Of a stretch of 13,798 nt of DNA, positions 5,831 to 12,366 are shown one piece after another. Each line of letters opens with the position of its first letter. The stretch's first letter is position 1. The notes below the pieces were generated by a model. The model was not told the DNA's origin and searched no databases. It worked only from the letters and a program-made list of their open reading frames with translations. The position numbers and the translations under genes are program-made. The stretch covers positions 1 through 13,798 of the forward strand of contig JADFNZ010000030.1 of NCBI GenBank assembly GCA_022563135.1. The letters run 5' to 3'. This DNA comes from Chloroflexota bacterium. Lineage in GTDB: Bacteria; Chloroflexota; Dehalococcoidia; DSTF01; RBG-16-68-14.

Positions 5831-6874
5831 TCAGGCCGGAGCCGCCTCCGTCGCTCCTGACCAGAGGGGCCGGCCCAGCGCGCTGCCCACGATCTGCGCT
5901 CGCTCGGTCAGCTCGCGGAAGCGGGCGAAGTTGAGCGACTGCGCGCCATCGGAGAGCGCATGGTCCGGGTTCGGGTGGACCTCTACCATCACGCCGTCCG
6001 CCCCTGCGGCGATGGCGCCGAGGGCGACCGGCGTTACGAGCGACCATTTGCCCGTGCCGTGGCTCGGGTCGGCGATGAGCGGCAGGTGGCTCATCTGCTT
6101 TACGAGCGGGATGGCGTTGATGTCCACGGTGTTGCGGGTGGCCGTCTCGAACGTGCGGATGCCGCGCTCGCAGAGGATCACGTTCGGGTTGCCCGTGTTC
6201 AGGATGTACTCGGCCGCCAGCAGCCAGTCCTCGATCTTGGAAGCGAGGCCGCGCTTCAGCAGCACGGGCTTGCCCGACCGGCCGGCCTCCTCCAGCAGGT
6301 TGAAGTTCTGCGCGTTGCGCGTGCCGATCTGGAGCACGTCCGCGTACCGGGCGACGAGCGCAACGTCGCTGACCGCCATTACCTCCGTTACCACGGGAAG
6401 GCCGGTCTCGTCGCGGGCCTGCGCGAGGTAACGGAGCCCTTCCTCCTCCAGGCCGCGGAAGCTGTAGGGGGACTGGCGCGGCTTGAAGGCGCCACCACGC
6501 AGGAGATGGGCGCCGGCGTCTTTGACCGCCCGCGCCGTCTCCATCAGCTGCTCTTCGCTCTCCACGGCGCAGGGCCCGGCGATGATCACGGTCTTGCCTG
6601 ACCCCACCTGCACTGATCCGATCGTTACTACCGTGTCGACAGGGTGGAACTCGCGGCTCGCGAGCTTGTAGGGGGCGCTGATGCGGACGGTGCTCTCCAC
6701 GCCCGCCATCGTCTCCAGCTCATCGCCCAGCTCAGGGTAGATGCGTCCGACTACACCGATCACGGTGCGTTCCACGCCCTCGATCGGGTGGCCGTCAAGC
6801 CCGGCCTCTTTCAGCCGAGTCATGACTTCTTCGAACTCCTCTTTGCTGTAGTTCTTCTCCATGATGATCATCAT
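5831..6874 (-). CDS. aroF: 3-deoxy-7-phosphoheptulonate (DAHP) synthase, type I-beta
   Basis: It condenses phosphoenolpyruvate and erythrose 4-phosphate into DAHP, the first step of the shikimate pathway. The 347 residues include an N-terminal ferredoxin-like regulatory domain (about 1-66), as in the Thermotoga maritima enzyme where it mediates feedback inhibition, and a TIM barrel with IAGPCAVES (98-106), LRGGAFKPRQSPYSF (125-139), QIGTRNAQN (182-190), CERGIRTFE (235-243) and DPSHGTG (269-275). The four expected metal ligands are Cys102, His272, Glu298 and Asp309, all present and at the same numbers I recall for T. maritima. The stop of aroH lies two bases before the ATG, and the first two codons are both ATG. 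The neighbouring chorismate mutase and trpA place it in an aromatic amino acid operon. Confidence 0.95.
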   Translation of the reverse strand: MMIIMEKNYSKEEFEEVMTRLKEAGLDGHPIEGVERTVIGVVGRIYPELGDELETMAGVESTVRISAPYKLASREFHPVDTVVTIGSVQVGSGKTVIIAGPCAVESEEQLMETARAVKDAGAHLLRGGAFKPRQSPYSFRGLEEEGLRYLAQARDETGLPVVTEVMAVSDVALVARYADVLQIGTRNAQNFNLLEEAGRSGKPVLLKRGLASKIEDWLLAAEYILNTGNPNVILCERGIRTFETATRNTVDINAIPLVKQMSHLPLIADPSHGTGKWSLVTPVALGAIAAGADGVMVEVHPNPDHALSDGAQSLNFARFRELTERAQIVGSALGRPLWSGATEAAPA

Positions 6875-6876
6875 GC

Positions 6877-7272
6877 CTATGTCGCCTCCGTCGTCTCGTC
6901 CGTGTGGTAGTTCTGGTCCGGGCGGAGGACCTCAGCCCCCCGCAGGTATACATGCACCACTTCGCGCGCCTCCTTCTCCGTATTGACGTGGAGGAGGATG
7001 CGCAGGCAGTTGGCGAGGCTGCCCGGAACGTCCATCTCGTGGCCACAGAGGAGGGCGGTTTCGGTCCAGCCCAACCTCCGGGCGGCGACGGCGGGGAACT
7101 CGGCGTTGAGATCGCGCGTGGTGGTGAAGATTGCGCTCGCCACATCGTCGACTCGAAAGTCGTTGGCGCGCATCATCTCCGCCAGCAGCTCTGTCGTAGC
7201 CTCAAGGATCGCCTCGGGGCTGTTCGTGTCGACGGTCGTCGCCCCGCGGATGCCTCGACAGCGCACACTCAT
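6877..7272 (-). CDS. aroH: Chorismate mutase, AroH class
   Basis: A 131-residue monofunctional chorismate mutase of the trimeric Bacillus subtilis AroH type, converting chorismate to prephenate for phenylalanine and tyrosine synthesis. The N-terminus CRGIRGATTV, the central CGHEMDVPGSL and the end VYLRGAEVLRPDQ are diagnostic. Active-site equivalents are all visible: Arg9 (B. subtilis Arg7), Cys76, Glu79 (Glu78), Arg91 (Arg90), Tyr109 (Tyr108) and Arg117 (Arg116). It is followed after 2 bp by the DAHP synthase gene, so the two are almost certainly co-translated. In some bacteria AroH-type or AroQ-type mutases physically regulate DAHP synthase. Here they are separate proteins. No strong ribosome site precedes the ATG. 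Confidence 0.94.
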   Translation of the reverse strand: MSVRCRGIRGATTVDTNSPEAILEATTELLAEMMRANDFRVDDVASAIFTTTRDLNAEFPAVAARRLGWTETALLCGHEMDVPGSLANCLRILLHVNTEKEAREVVHVYLRGAEVLRPDQNYHTDETTEAT

Positions 7273-7322
7273 ACCGGCCGTGTTCCCGCGCTTGCAGGTT
7301 CCCGGGCCTTGGTGCTAGCGTC

Positions 7323-7375
7323 CAAAGACGCCGGCCTGAAGACCAGAGACATAGGCGCCGGCCGCAGGACCAGAG
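7323..7375. repeat. Imperfect direct repeat in the trpA-aroH gap
   Basis: Two 26-bp segments, 7323-7348 and 7350-7375, match at 21 positions, sharing the cores CGCCGGCC and GACCAGAG. They lie in the 145-bp gap between trpA and aroH, which otherwise holds no gene. The gap could contain a processing site or an internal leader for aroH-aroF. I see no leader peptide with clustered aromatic codons. Confidence 0.5.
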
Positions 7376-7417
7376 CGTGTCCCGGGCGGGTTCGTACGGC
7401 GTGACCGCCGCACCGCG

Positions 7418-8245
7418 CTAGACGCTGGCCCTCGGTTGGCCGGTGAGCACCTCCACATATTCCCGTACCTTCGCTTCCCTTTCCGTTCGAGGCGAGGCCT
7501 CGATGACATCGAGGATCGCGCTGCCCACGATCGCGGCGTCGGCCTGGCCGTGCAAGGCTTCGACGTGCTCTCGCTTCGAGATGCCGAAGCCCACGGCCAG
7601 GGGCAGATCCGTGTGCCGCCGTACCCGTTCCAGCAGCTCCCCCACCTGTGGGGGCAGCGTCTGGCGGGCACCGGTCACGCCAGCGACGCTCACGCAGTAG
7701 ACGAAGCCTGAGGCCTGCCGCACTGCCCGGGCGACTCGCTCGTCCGTGGACGTCGGCGCCAGGAGCGGGATGAAGTCGAGGCGGCTGGCCCGACAGCGGG
7801 CCGCCAGCTCCCCCGCCTCCTCCGCCGGCACATCGACGGCGATCAAGCCGTCCGTCCCGGCCGCGGCAGCGTCGCTGATAAACCTATCCCGCCCGTAGGC
7901 AAGGATAGGATTGTAGTATGTCATAAGAACAAAGGGAATCTCAACCCCTCTGTTACGCATTCGCTCGATTAACTCCAGGCAGCCTCTTGCGGTCATGCCG
8001 GCCTTGAGCGCCCGAAGGGTGGAGCGCTGGATCGTGGCGCCGTCCGCCATCGGGTCCGAGAATGGTATGCCAAGCTCGATGACATCGACGCCGCCCGCGA
8101 TGAGCGCGTCGACGATCTCGGGCGTCGCGTCGACGTCCGGGTAGCCGGCCGTGATGTAGGCGATGAAAGCGATGCGGCCATCGCTTCGCGCCGCCGCCAG
8201 CGCCCGTTCGATGCGGCCCTGTCCTGCTGTTCCGGCTGGACTCAT
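7418..8245 (-). CDS. trpA: Tryptophan synthase alpha chain
   Basis: TrpA cleaves indole-3-glycerol phosphate to indole and glyceraldehyde 3-phosphate, passing indole to TrpB. The 275 residues match the family. The catalytic pair is present: Glu57 in VIELGIPFSDP and Asp68 in MADGATIQRS, corresponding to Glu49 and Asp60 of the E. coli enzyme with the correct 11-residue spacing. PFVLMTYYNPILAYG, the loop-6 region around GVTGARQTLPP and the phosphate site GFGIS are also clear. The gene starts 5 bp after the stop of the CPBP protease gene. trpB, normally directly upstream, is not in this window; the enzyme needs its partner from elsewhere in the genome. aroH and aroF follow after 145 bp, suggesting a loosely assembled aromatic amino acid operon. 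Confidence 0.96.
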   Translation of the reverse strand: MSPAGTAGQGRIERALAAARSDGRIAFIAYITAGYPDVDATPEIVDALIAGGVDVIELGIPFSDPMADGATIQRSTLRALKAGMTARGCLELIERMRNRGVEIPFVLMTYYNPILAYGRDRFISDAAAAGTDGLIAVDVPAEEAGELAARCRASRLDFIPLLAPTSTDERVARAVRQASGFVYCVSVAGVTGARQTLPPQVGELLERVRRHTDLPLAVGFGISKREHVEALHGQADAAIVGSAILDVIEASPRTEREAKVREYVEVLTGQPRASV

Positions 8246-8250
8246 CGCGA

Positions 8251-9006
8251 TCAGCTTGAGGTGACTGCCGCGAGCGCGATGAAGCTCACGAGGTTGAAGA
8301 GGAGATGAGCGGTCATGCTGGGAAGGAGCGAACCGGTGCGGTAGTACAGCCAGGCGAAGAGCATGCCGATCGCTGCGAACGGCAGCACCAGCCCAACCGT
8401 ATCGACGCTGGTGACGTGGAAGGCGCCGAAGAGGAAGCCGCTAGCCACCAACGCGCCGAGGAGGCCGAAGGGGCGGATCAGGCCGGCAAAGATGAAGCCG
8501 CGAAAGAAGATCTCTTCGGCAAGCGGCGCCATGATCACCGTCGCGAGGCCCGTGAGGGGGAGCACCGCGCGGCTCTCGAAGAGTTGGTCGAGCTCCTCCT
8601 GTTCCGGCACCGCCGCGTCCGCGCCAACGACGGTGAGGAGGACGGAGTAGGCGATGATGCCGACGTACGCACCACCCGCGGCCGCGAGCGGCAGCCACCA
8701 CTGGTCCAGGTTGAAGCCGCGCAGTCCGAGCTCTCGCCAGCTGAGGTGATACTTCCAGACGGAGAAGCCCGCTGCCAGGGCGATGAAGCCGCCATCGAGA
8801 AGCACGATGGTAACGATCAGGCTGGCGACGATCTCGCCCGACGTGAGGTCATCTTCAGTGCCTGCGATCGAGGCGATGATGAGGGACGAAGCCCAGAGCA
8901 GGGTAGGTAAAGCCAGCGCCAGAAGGATCGCGGGGAGGCCCCACGGCTTCGGCCCAACTCTAGCGGGCGGTTGGCTGATCGGCGGCGCTGGCCCGATCGT
9001 CTCCAA
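8251..9006 (-). CDS. CPBP family intramembrane metalloprotease (Abi/CAAX-protease-like)
   Basis: A multi-pass membrane protein with the three CPBP (ABI, Rce1-like) motifs. Counting residues from the farther start at 9033, these are EEIFFR (Glu173, Glu174, Arg178), FGAFH (His206) and HLLFN (His243, Asn247), the predicted metal and catalytic residues. Hydrophobic segments occur near 33-57, 67-91, 115-138, 157-171, 183-205, 214-230 and 244-257. Bacterial members are varied: bacteriocin immunity, protein maturation, mostly unknown. I chose the TTG at 9006 because AAGGAG stands 6 nt before it; an ATG at 9033 would add nine residues (MQCNKKERS) and has no ribosome site. It is the promoter-proximal gene before trpA, 5 bp apart, but a functional link to tryptophan synthesis is not evident. 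The divergent glycosyltransferase gene starts 69 bp away. Confidence 0.88.
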   Translation of the reverse strand: METIGPAPPISQPPARVGPKPWGLPAILLALALPTLLWASSLIIASIAGTEDDLTSGEIVASLIVTIVLLDGGFIALAAGFSVWKYHLSWRELGLRGFNLDQWWLPLAAAGGAYVGIIAYSVLLTVVGADAAVPEQEELDQLFESRAVLPLTGLATVIMAPLAEEIFFRGFIFAGLIRPFGLLGALVASGFLFGAFHVTSVDTVGLVLPFAAIGMLFAWLYYRTGSLLPSMTAHLLFNLVSFIALAAVTSS

Positions 9007-9012
9007 GCTGCG

Positions 9013-9018
9013 CTCCTT
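9013..9018 (-). promoter_or_regulatory. Shine-Dalgarno sequence that supports a TTG start of the CPBP gene
   Basis: AAGGAG on the minus strand (9018-9013) lies inside the coding sequence if the ATG at 9033 is used, but exactly 6 nt before the in-frame TTG at 9006-9004. This makes the TTG the better start. Confidence 0.55.
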
Positions 9019-9075
9019 CTTGTTACACTGCATTGTCGCGGATCAGCCGCCACAAGACTAGACCGCCCAAGATCG

Positions 9076-9750
9076 ATGCGTATCTCCGTGATCATCCCCA
9101 CGCTCAATGAGGCCTCCACGATTGAGAGGACGCTGGAACGCGTGCGCCGCCTCGAGCCGTACGAGATTATCGTCGCGGATGGCGGCAGCAGCGATGCGAC
9201 ACGTGAGCTGGCGGCGCCGCTCGCCACAGTCGTGACGAGCCGGCGCGACCGCGGCCGGCAGCTTAACGCCGGCGCCGCCCGCGCGACCGGCGACGCCTTC
9301 GCCTTCCTCCATGCGGACGTTCGGCTACCGAGCGACGCCTTCGAGGCGATCGCAGGGGCGCTGCGCGACCCTGAGGTGCTGGGCGGCTACTTCAAGGTGC
9401 GTTTCGGTCGACGCCCGTACGAGGTGTTCGTAGCCGCGCTGTACGATCTGCTGCGGTTCGGCGGAAGAGCCGTCATCTACGGCGACTCGACGATCTTTGT
9501 GCGGCGGGAGGCGTTCGAGCGGCTGGGCGGCTTCCGCGACTACCCGATCATGGAGGACGTGAACTTCGTCAGCCGGCTGCGTCTGCTCGGCCGTGTCGTG
9601 GGGCTGCACCAGATCGTCGTGCCTTCTACCCGGCGCTGGGAGCGAGGCGGCCGGCTGAACGCCTGGGCGTCGTGGTGGGCGATCCAGCTGCTCTACGGCC
9701 TGCCCATCTCCCCGCACTGGCTGGGGCGTCTCTACCGGGCGGTTCGTTAG
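9076..9750 (+). CDS. Family 2 glycosyltransferase, TIGR04283 type (radical-SAM-associated)
   Basis: A 224-residue GT-A fold enzyme. MRISVIIPTLNEASTIERT (1-19) is the nucleotide-binding strand and turn, DGGSSD is at 35-40, and LHAD (78-81) takes the place of the DxD metal motif. GDSTIFVRREAFERLGGF (136-153) and PIMEDVNFVSRL (157-168) form the acceptor and catalytic part, with Glu160-Asp161 the likely general base region. The ending STRRWERGG is typical of the subfamily named for its location beside radical SAM or selenodomain proteins. No membrane anchor is obvious apart from a mild hydrophobic C-terminal helix. The start at 9076 is chosen because the frame's earlier start at 8971 would run through the divergent CPBP gene. 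The sugar donor and acceptor are unknown. It leads a three-gene cassette. Confidence 0.88.
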   Translation: MRISVIIPTLNEASTIERTLERVRRLEPYEIIVADGGSSDATRELAAPLATVVTSRRDRGRQLNAGAARATGDAFAFLHADVRLPSDAFEAIAGALRDPEVLGGYFKVRFGRRPYEVFVAALYDLLRFGGRAVIYGDSTIFVRREAFERLGGFRDYPIMEDVNFVSRLRLLGRVVGLHQIVVPSTRRWERGGRLNAWASWWAIQLLYGLPISPHWLGRLYRAVR

Positions 9751-9800
9751 TGTTGGTGATCACGGAGCGGCTATACTGCAGCCGTTAGGATTAGCTACGT

Positions 9801-10778
9801 ATGGAATCGATCTACTGGGTCTTCACCCACCGCTGCAACCAGTACTGCTCGCACTGCTACAACCATTCGCGCCCCGGCGCGCCCACCATCACGCTCGCTG
9901 AGGCGGACGCAGTGCTCGCGCATCTCCCGCGGCCGAACCGCCTCATCCTGAGCGGGGGAGAACCGTTGGTGGAGAAGGAGCTCCTGCTCCACATCGTACG
10001 CGCGGCCCGCGAGCGGTTCGGTCAGCACCCATGCCTTGCTCTCCAGACGAACGGAGACTTTCTGGACGCGGATGCGCTGGATGAGCTGCTGGACGCGGGC
10101 ATCCGCCACGTCAGCATCGCCAGCCAGGACCCGTATCATGCCGAACGAACCGGGCAGCGGGAGCGGCTGACCGGCCTCCTGCGCAATCGGGCCCTGATCG
10201 AGGTCGATGTCGGCGACCCTTCTGCATCAAGGGGGCAGGAACGCACCTTTTCGTTCTGGGGCGCCACGCCGGAGCTCTGGCTCCGCGGCCTCTGGCCCCG
10301 CGGCCGGGCGCTTCGCAACGGCATCTGGATGCGCGACCCCGATCACAACTTCTGCGCGCTCTGGTCGGGGGCGCTCGGCTTTCTGGATGACGGCAGCTCC
10401 AGGCAAGAGGTCGCGATCCAGCTAACGCGCGTCTATCCGTGCTGTCCGGGAACGGTGGAGCCGCTTGGCGATGTGGCCGAGGAGCCGCTGCTCGCCATCC
10501 TGGATCGCCACCGAGGCGACCCGATGTGGGAGGCGCTCAACCGAGGCGAACCGTGGTCGATGGGCGAGGCCTCCGGCGTGGACGCCGAGTTCGCCCGCCG
10601 TCGCATTCAAGAGCTCGGGAGCGTCTGTCTCTGGTGCGATGAGTACTTCACGAAGTATCGCTCCCGCAAGGGCGGCTACCGCAACGATGCCGTTCAGCCC
10701 TGGGGCGAAGGGGAACGTCGCGCCAAACCGGGGCCTCAACCACTGCCACTGACCGGTGAGCTCGCTCACAAGAGCTAA
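9801..10778 (+). CDS. Radical SAM protein with SPASM/twitch-like C-terminal cysteines
   Basis: A 325-residue radical S-adenosylmethionine enzyme. The [4Fe-4S] motif is C12-x3-C16-x2-C19 (HRCNQYCSHCYNH), followed by the SAM-contacting SGGEP (51-55) and LQTNGDFLD (81-89). The C-terminal half has Cys185 (DHNFC), Cys214-Cys215 (YPCCPGT), a PLGDVAEEPLLAIL segment (221-234) and Cys276-x2-Cys279 (CLWCDEYF), the layout of a SPASM or twitch domain holding an auxiliary Fe-S cluster. It is cytoplasmic. It lies 50 bp behind the glycosyltransferase and overlaps the next transferase by 23 bp. The relatives of those two transferases usually accompany the ArsS-type radical SAM enzyme of arsenosugar synthesis; this protein does not look like ArsS and no arsM is present. 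No precursor peptide is visible. The substrate is unknown. A TATACT at 9772-9777 could be a -10 box but lacks a good -35. Confidence 0.88.
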   Translation: MESIYWVFTHRCNQYCSHCYNHSRPGAPTITLAEADAVLAHLPRPNRLILSGGEPLVEKELLLHIVRAARERFGQHPCLALQTNGDFLDADALDELLDAGIRHVSIASQDPYHAERTGQRERLTGLLRNRALIEVDVGDPSASRGQERTFSFWGATPELWLRGLWPRGRALRNGIWMRDPDHNFCALWSGALGFLDDGSSRQEVAIQLTRVYPCCPGTVEPLGDVAEEPLLAILDRHRGDPMWEALNRGEPWSMGEASGVDAEFARRRIQELGSVCLWCDEYFTKYRSRKGGYRNDAVQPWGEGERRAKPGPQPLPLTGELAHKS

Positions 10779-11469
10779 GCGAGACGGGCGCGGCGCTGCG
10801 GTCATCGTCATGGCGCGCGCCCCTAGTCACGATGAGGGCAAGACGCGCCTGCGGCCCGTGCTCTCAGATGAGGAACGCCTCCGGCTGCAGGAGGCGTTCC
10901 TGCGCGATGCCGTCGCGGTCGCGCGTGAGGCTAGCGTAGGGCCTGTGTATGTGGCGTACACGTCTGCCGGCGCCGCCCCGTGGGCGAAGGATGAGTTCGA
11001 GGCCGGCGTCGTCGCGTTCCCGCAGCAGGGCGACGATCTGGGGGCACGCATGCTGTCCGCACTTCGCCACGTTACCCGCCTTGGCTTTGGGCCGCTGGTG
11101 ATGATCGGCACGGACGCGCCGCTCCTCCAGCCGTCGCACATCCAGGCGGCCGTGCGCGAACTCGAACAGGCCGATCTCTGCCTGGGCCCTAGCGCGGACG
11201 GTGGCTACTACCTGATCGCCTGCTGCGACGTGGAGCCGAAGCTGTTCACAGGGCCGCCGTGGGGGACGAATCGGGTGCTCGATAGTACGCTGCGCATCGC
11301 GGCGCAACACGGCCTGCGCTGCCGTCAAATCGACACGCTCTACGACGTAGATACGCCGGACGACCTGGCGAGGCTGCGAGAGGACCTGGCGCGCCTGGCG
11401 AATGAGCCCGGCTTCCATATGCCGGAGCACACAGCGAAAGCGCTGGGCGGGTTGGGCTCGCTAGTCTAG
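10756..11469 (+). CDS. TIGR04282 / DUF2064 family nucleotidyl- or glycosyltransferase-like protein
   Basis: A 237-residue GT-A-like protein of the DUF2064 family, whose fold resembles CofC and other nucleotidyltransferases. Signature segments are VMARAPSHDEGKTRLRPVL (18-36), QQGDDLGARM (90-99), IGTDAPLL (117-124), PSADGGYYLIA (145-155), PPWGTNRVLDST (167-178) and the late DVDTPDDL. The first beta strand is AAVIVMARAP, so the start must be upstream of the internal ATG at 10810; the GTG at 10756 is the best choice and produces a 23-bp overlap with the radical SAM gene, implying coupled translation. This family and the TIGR04283 family commonly occur together. The reaction is not established. 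It ends convergent with the hydrolase gene, with a 9-bp overlap. Confidence 0.87.
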   Translation: MSSLTRAKRDGRGAAVIVMARAPSHDEGKTRLRPVLSDEERLRLQEAFLRDAVAVAREASVGPVYVAYTSAGAAPWAKDEFEAGVVAFPQQGDDLGARMLSALRHVTRLGFGPLVMIGTDAPLLQPSHIQAAVRELEQADLCLGPSADGGYYLIACCDVEPKLFTGPPWGTNRVLDSTLRIAAQHGLRCRQIDTLYDVDTPDDLARLREDLARLANEPGFHMPEHTAKALGGLGSLV

Positions 11470-12315
11470 CAGGAACTCACGGGCCAGAGTAAGGAACCGC
11501 TCGAGCTGGTCGTGGTGGACCCAGTGGCCCGCTCCCGAGATCTGCACGCAGCGGTAGTCGCGGAAGGCGCTGGCGCGGCCGTCCTCCTCCGGGTCGCCGG
11601 CCCAGCTCTCCTCGCCGCGGACGAGCAGCACCGGGCCGCGGATCTGGTTCCAGATCTCGCGCGCATCGCCCACGTTAAACTCGTACGGTGAGTGCGCGCG
11701 CACGTAGTTATCGAACTTCCAGGAGTAGGTGCCGTCTTCGTTCTGACAGGTGCCGTGCACGGTGAGGTGGCGCGCCATCTCCGAGGTCAGGTGCGGGTTC
11801 TCATGCTCCATCCGCTTGGTCGCCGCCTCGATCGACTCGTAGCGGCGAGGCGCGCGCCGTTCCAGCTCGCGCATGTCCGCGATCCACTTGCGCATGCGGA
11901 AGTGGGCGGGCTGGTGCTGGAGCATGGGCCGCGGCCCCAGCCCTTCGATCGAGATGATCTTCGTCACCCGGTCCGGGCAGACGCCCGCGTACTGCAGGGC
12001 GATGCCGCCGCCCATGGAGTGGCCGATGATCGTGAGCGGGTCGCGGTCGATCTCATCCGCCAGCGCGGAGATGTCCAGCACGAACTCCGGCATGCTGTAC
12101 TGCCCGCCGACCGCCTGGCCGCTGTCGCCGTGGCCGCGCAGGTCCGGGGCGTAGAGGGTGTAGTAATCACTCAGTCCTTCTGCGACGCCGTCCCAGTTGC
12201 GGGCGTGGTCGCGGCCGCCGTGGATGAGCAGAAGCGGCGGCTTGGTCCCGTCGCCCCAGACGACGTAGTGCAGCTTTAGCCGCTGCGAGGTGTAGTATCG
12301 GGACTCCGGTTCGAT
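11461..12315 (-). CDS. Alpha/beta hydrolase, apparent ATC start codon
   Basis: About 284 residues with an alpha/beta-hydrolase fold. Counting from the proposed start, PPLLLIHGGRDHARNWD (26-42) carries the oxyanion HGG, YAPDLRGHGDSG (55-66) is the next strand and turn, and IIGHSMGG (96-103) holds the nucleophile Ser100. A likely acid is Glu236 in VRGEESW, and the histidine is His264 in GAGHWVHH. This is an intact triad in a cytoplasmic esterase, lyase or dehalogenase-like protein of unknown substrate. The first ATG in frame (12093) would delete the first 74 residues, including HGG, and cannot be right. From the in-frame stop at 12369-12367 to 12093 I found no ATG, GTG or TTG. AAGGAGG stands 5 nt before an ATC at 12315-12313, where homologues should begin. 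Rare ATC initiation, a mutation or a sequence error are the options. Confidence 0.85.
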   Translation of the reverse strand: MEPESRYYTSQRLKLHYVVWGDGTKPPLLLIHGGRDHARNWDGVAEGLSDYYTLYAPDLRGHGDSGQAVGGQYSMPEFVLDISALADEIDRDPLTIIGHSMGGGIALQYAGVCPDRVTKIISIEGLGPRPMLQHQPAHFRMRKWIADMRELERRAPRRYESIEAATKRMEHENPHLTSEMARHLTVHGTCQNEDGTYSWKFDNYVRAHSPYEFNVGDAREIWNQIRGPVLLVRGEESWAGDPEEDGRASAFRDYRCVQISGAGHWVHHDQLERFLTLAREFLLD

Positions 12316-12320
12316 TGGGG

Positions 12321-12327
12321 CCTCCTT
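12321..12327 (-). promoter_or_regulatory. Strong Shine-Dalgarno sequence before an ATC codon
   Basis: AAGGAGG on the minus strand (12327-12321), preceded by AG, is separated by CCCCA from the ATC at 12315-12313. It is the best ribosome-binding site in this part of the window and decides the hydrolase start. It lies 40 bp beyond the stop of the upstream acylase gene, so the two genes are likely one operon. Confidence 0.6.
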
Positions 12328-12366
12328 CTGTATGCGGTCATGGAAGCTAAACGTACGCCGGGCAGC

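Noticed and set aside
8971..9075. 35-residue upstream extension of the glycosyltransferase
   Set aside because: It overlaps the divergent CPBP gene, and the family starts at the MRISVIIPTLNE strand.
9801..10778. ArsS arsenosugar radical SAM enzyme or a RiPP maturase with precursor
   Set aside because: The sequence around the CxxxCxxC motif and the C-terminal half does not look like ArsS, no arsM is present, and no precursor peptide gene is visible.
11461..12093. Hydrolase starting at the first in-frame ATG (210 residues)
   Set aside because: This would remove the oxyanion HGG and the DLRGHG segment, which are present and in frame upstream.
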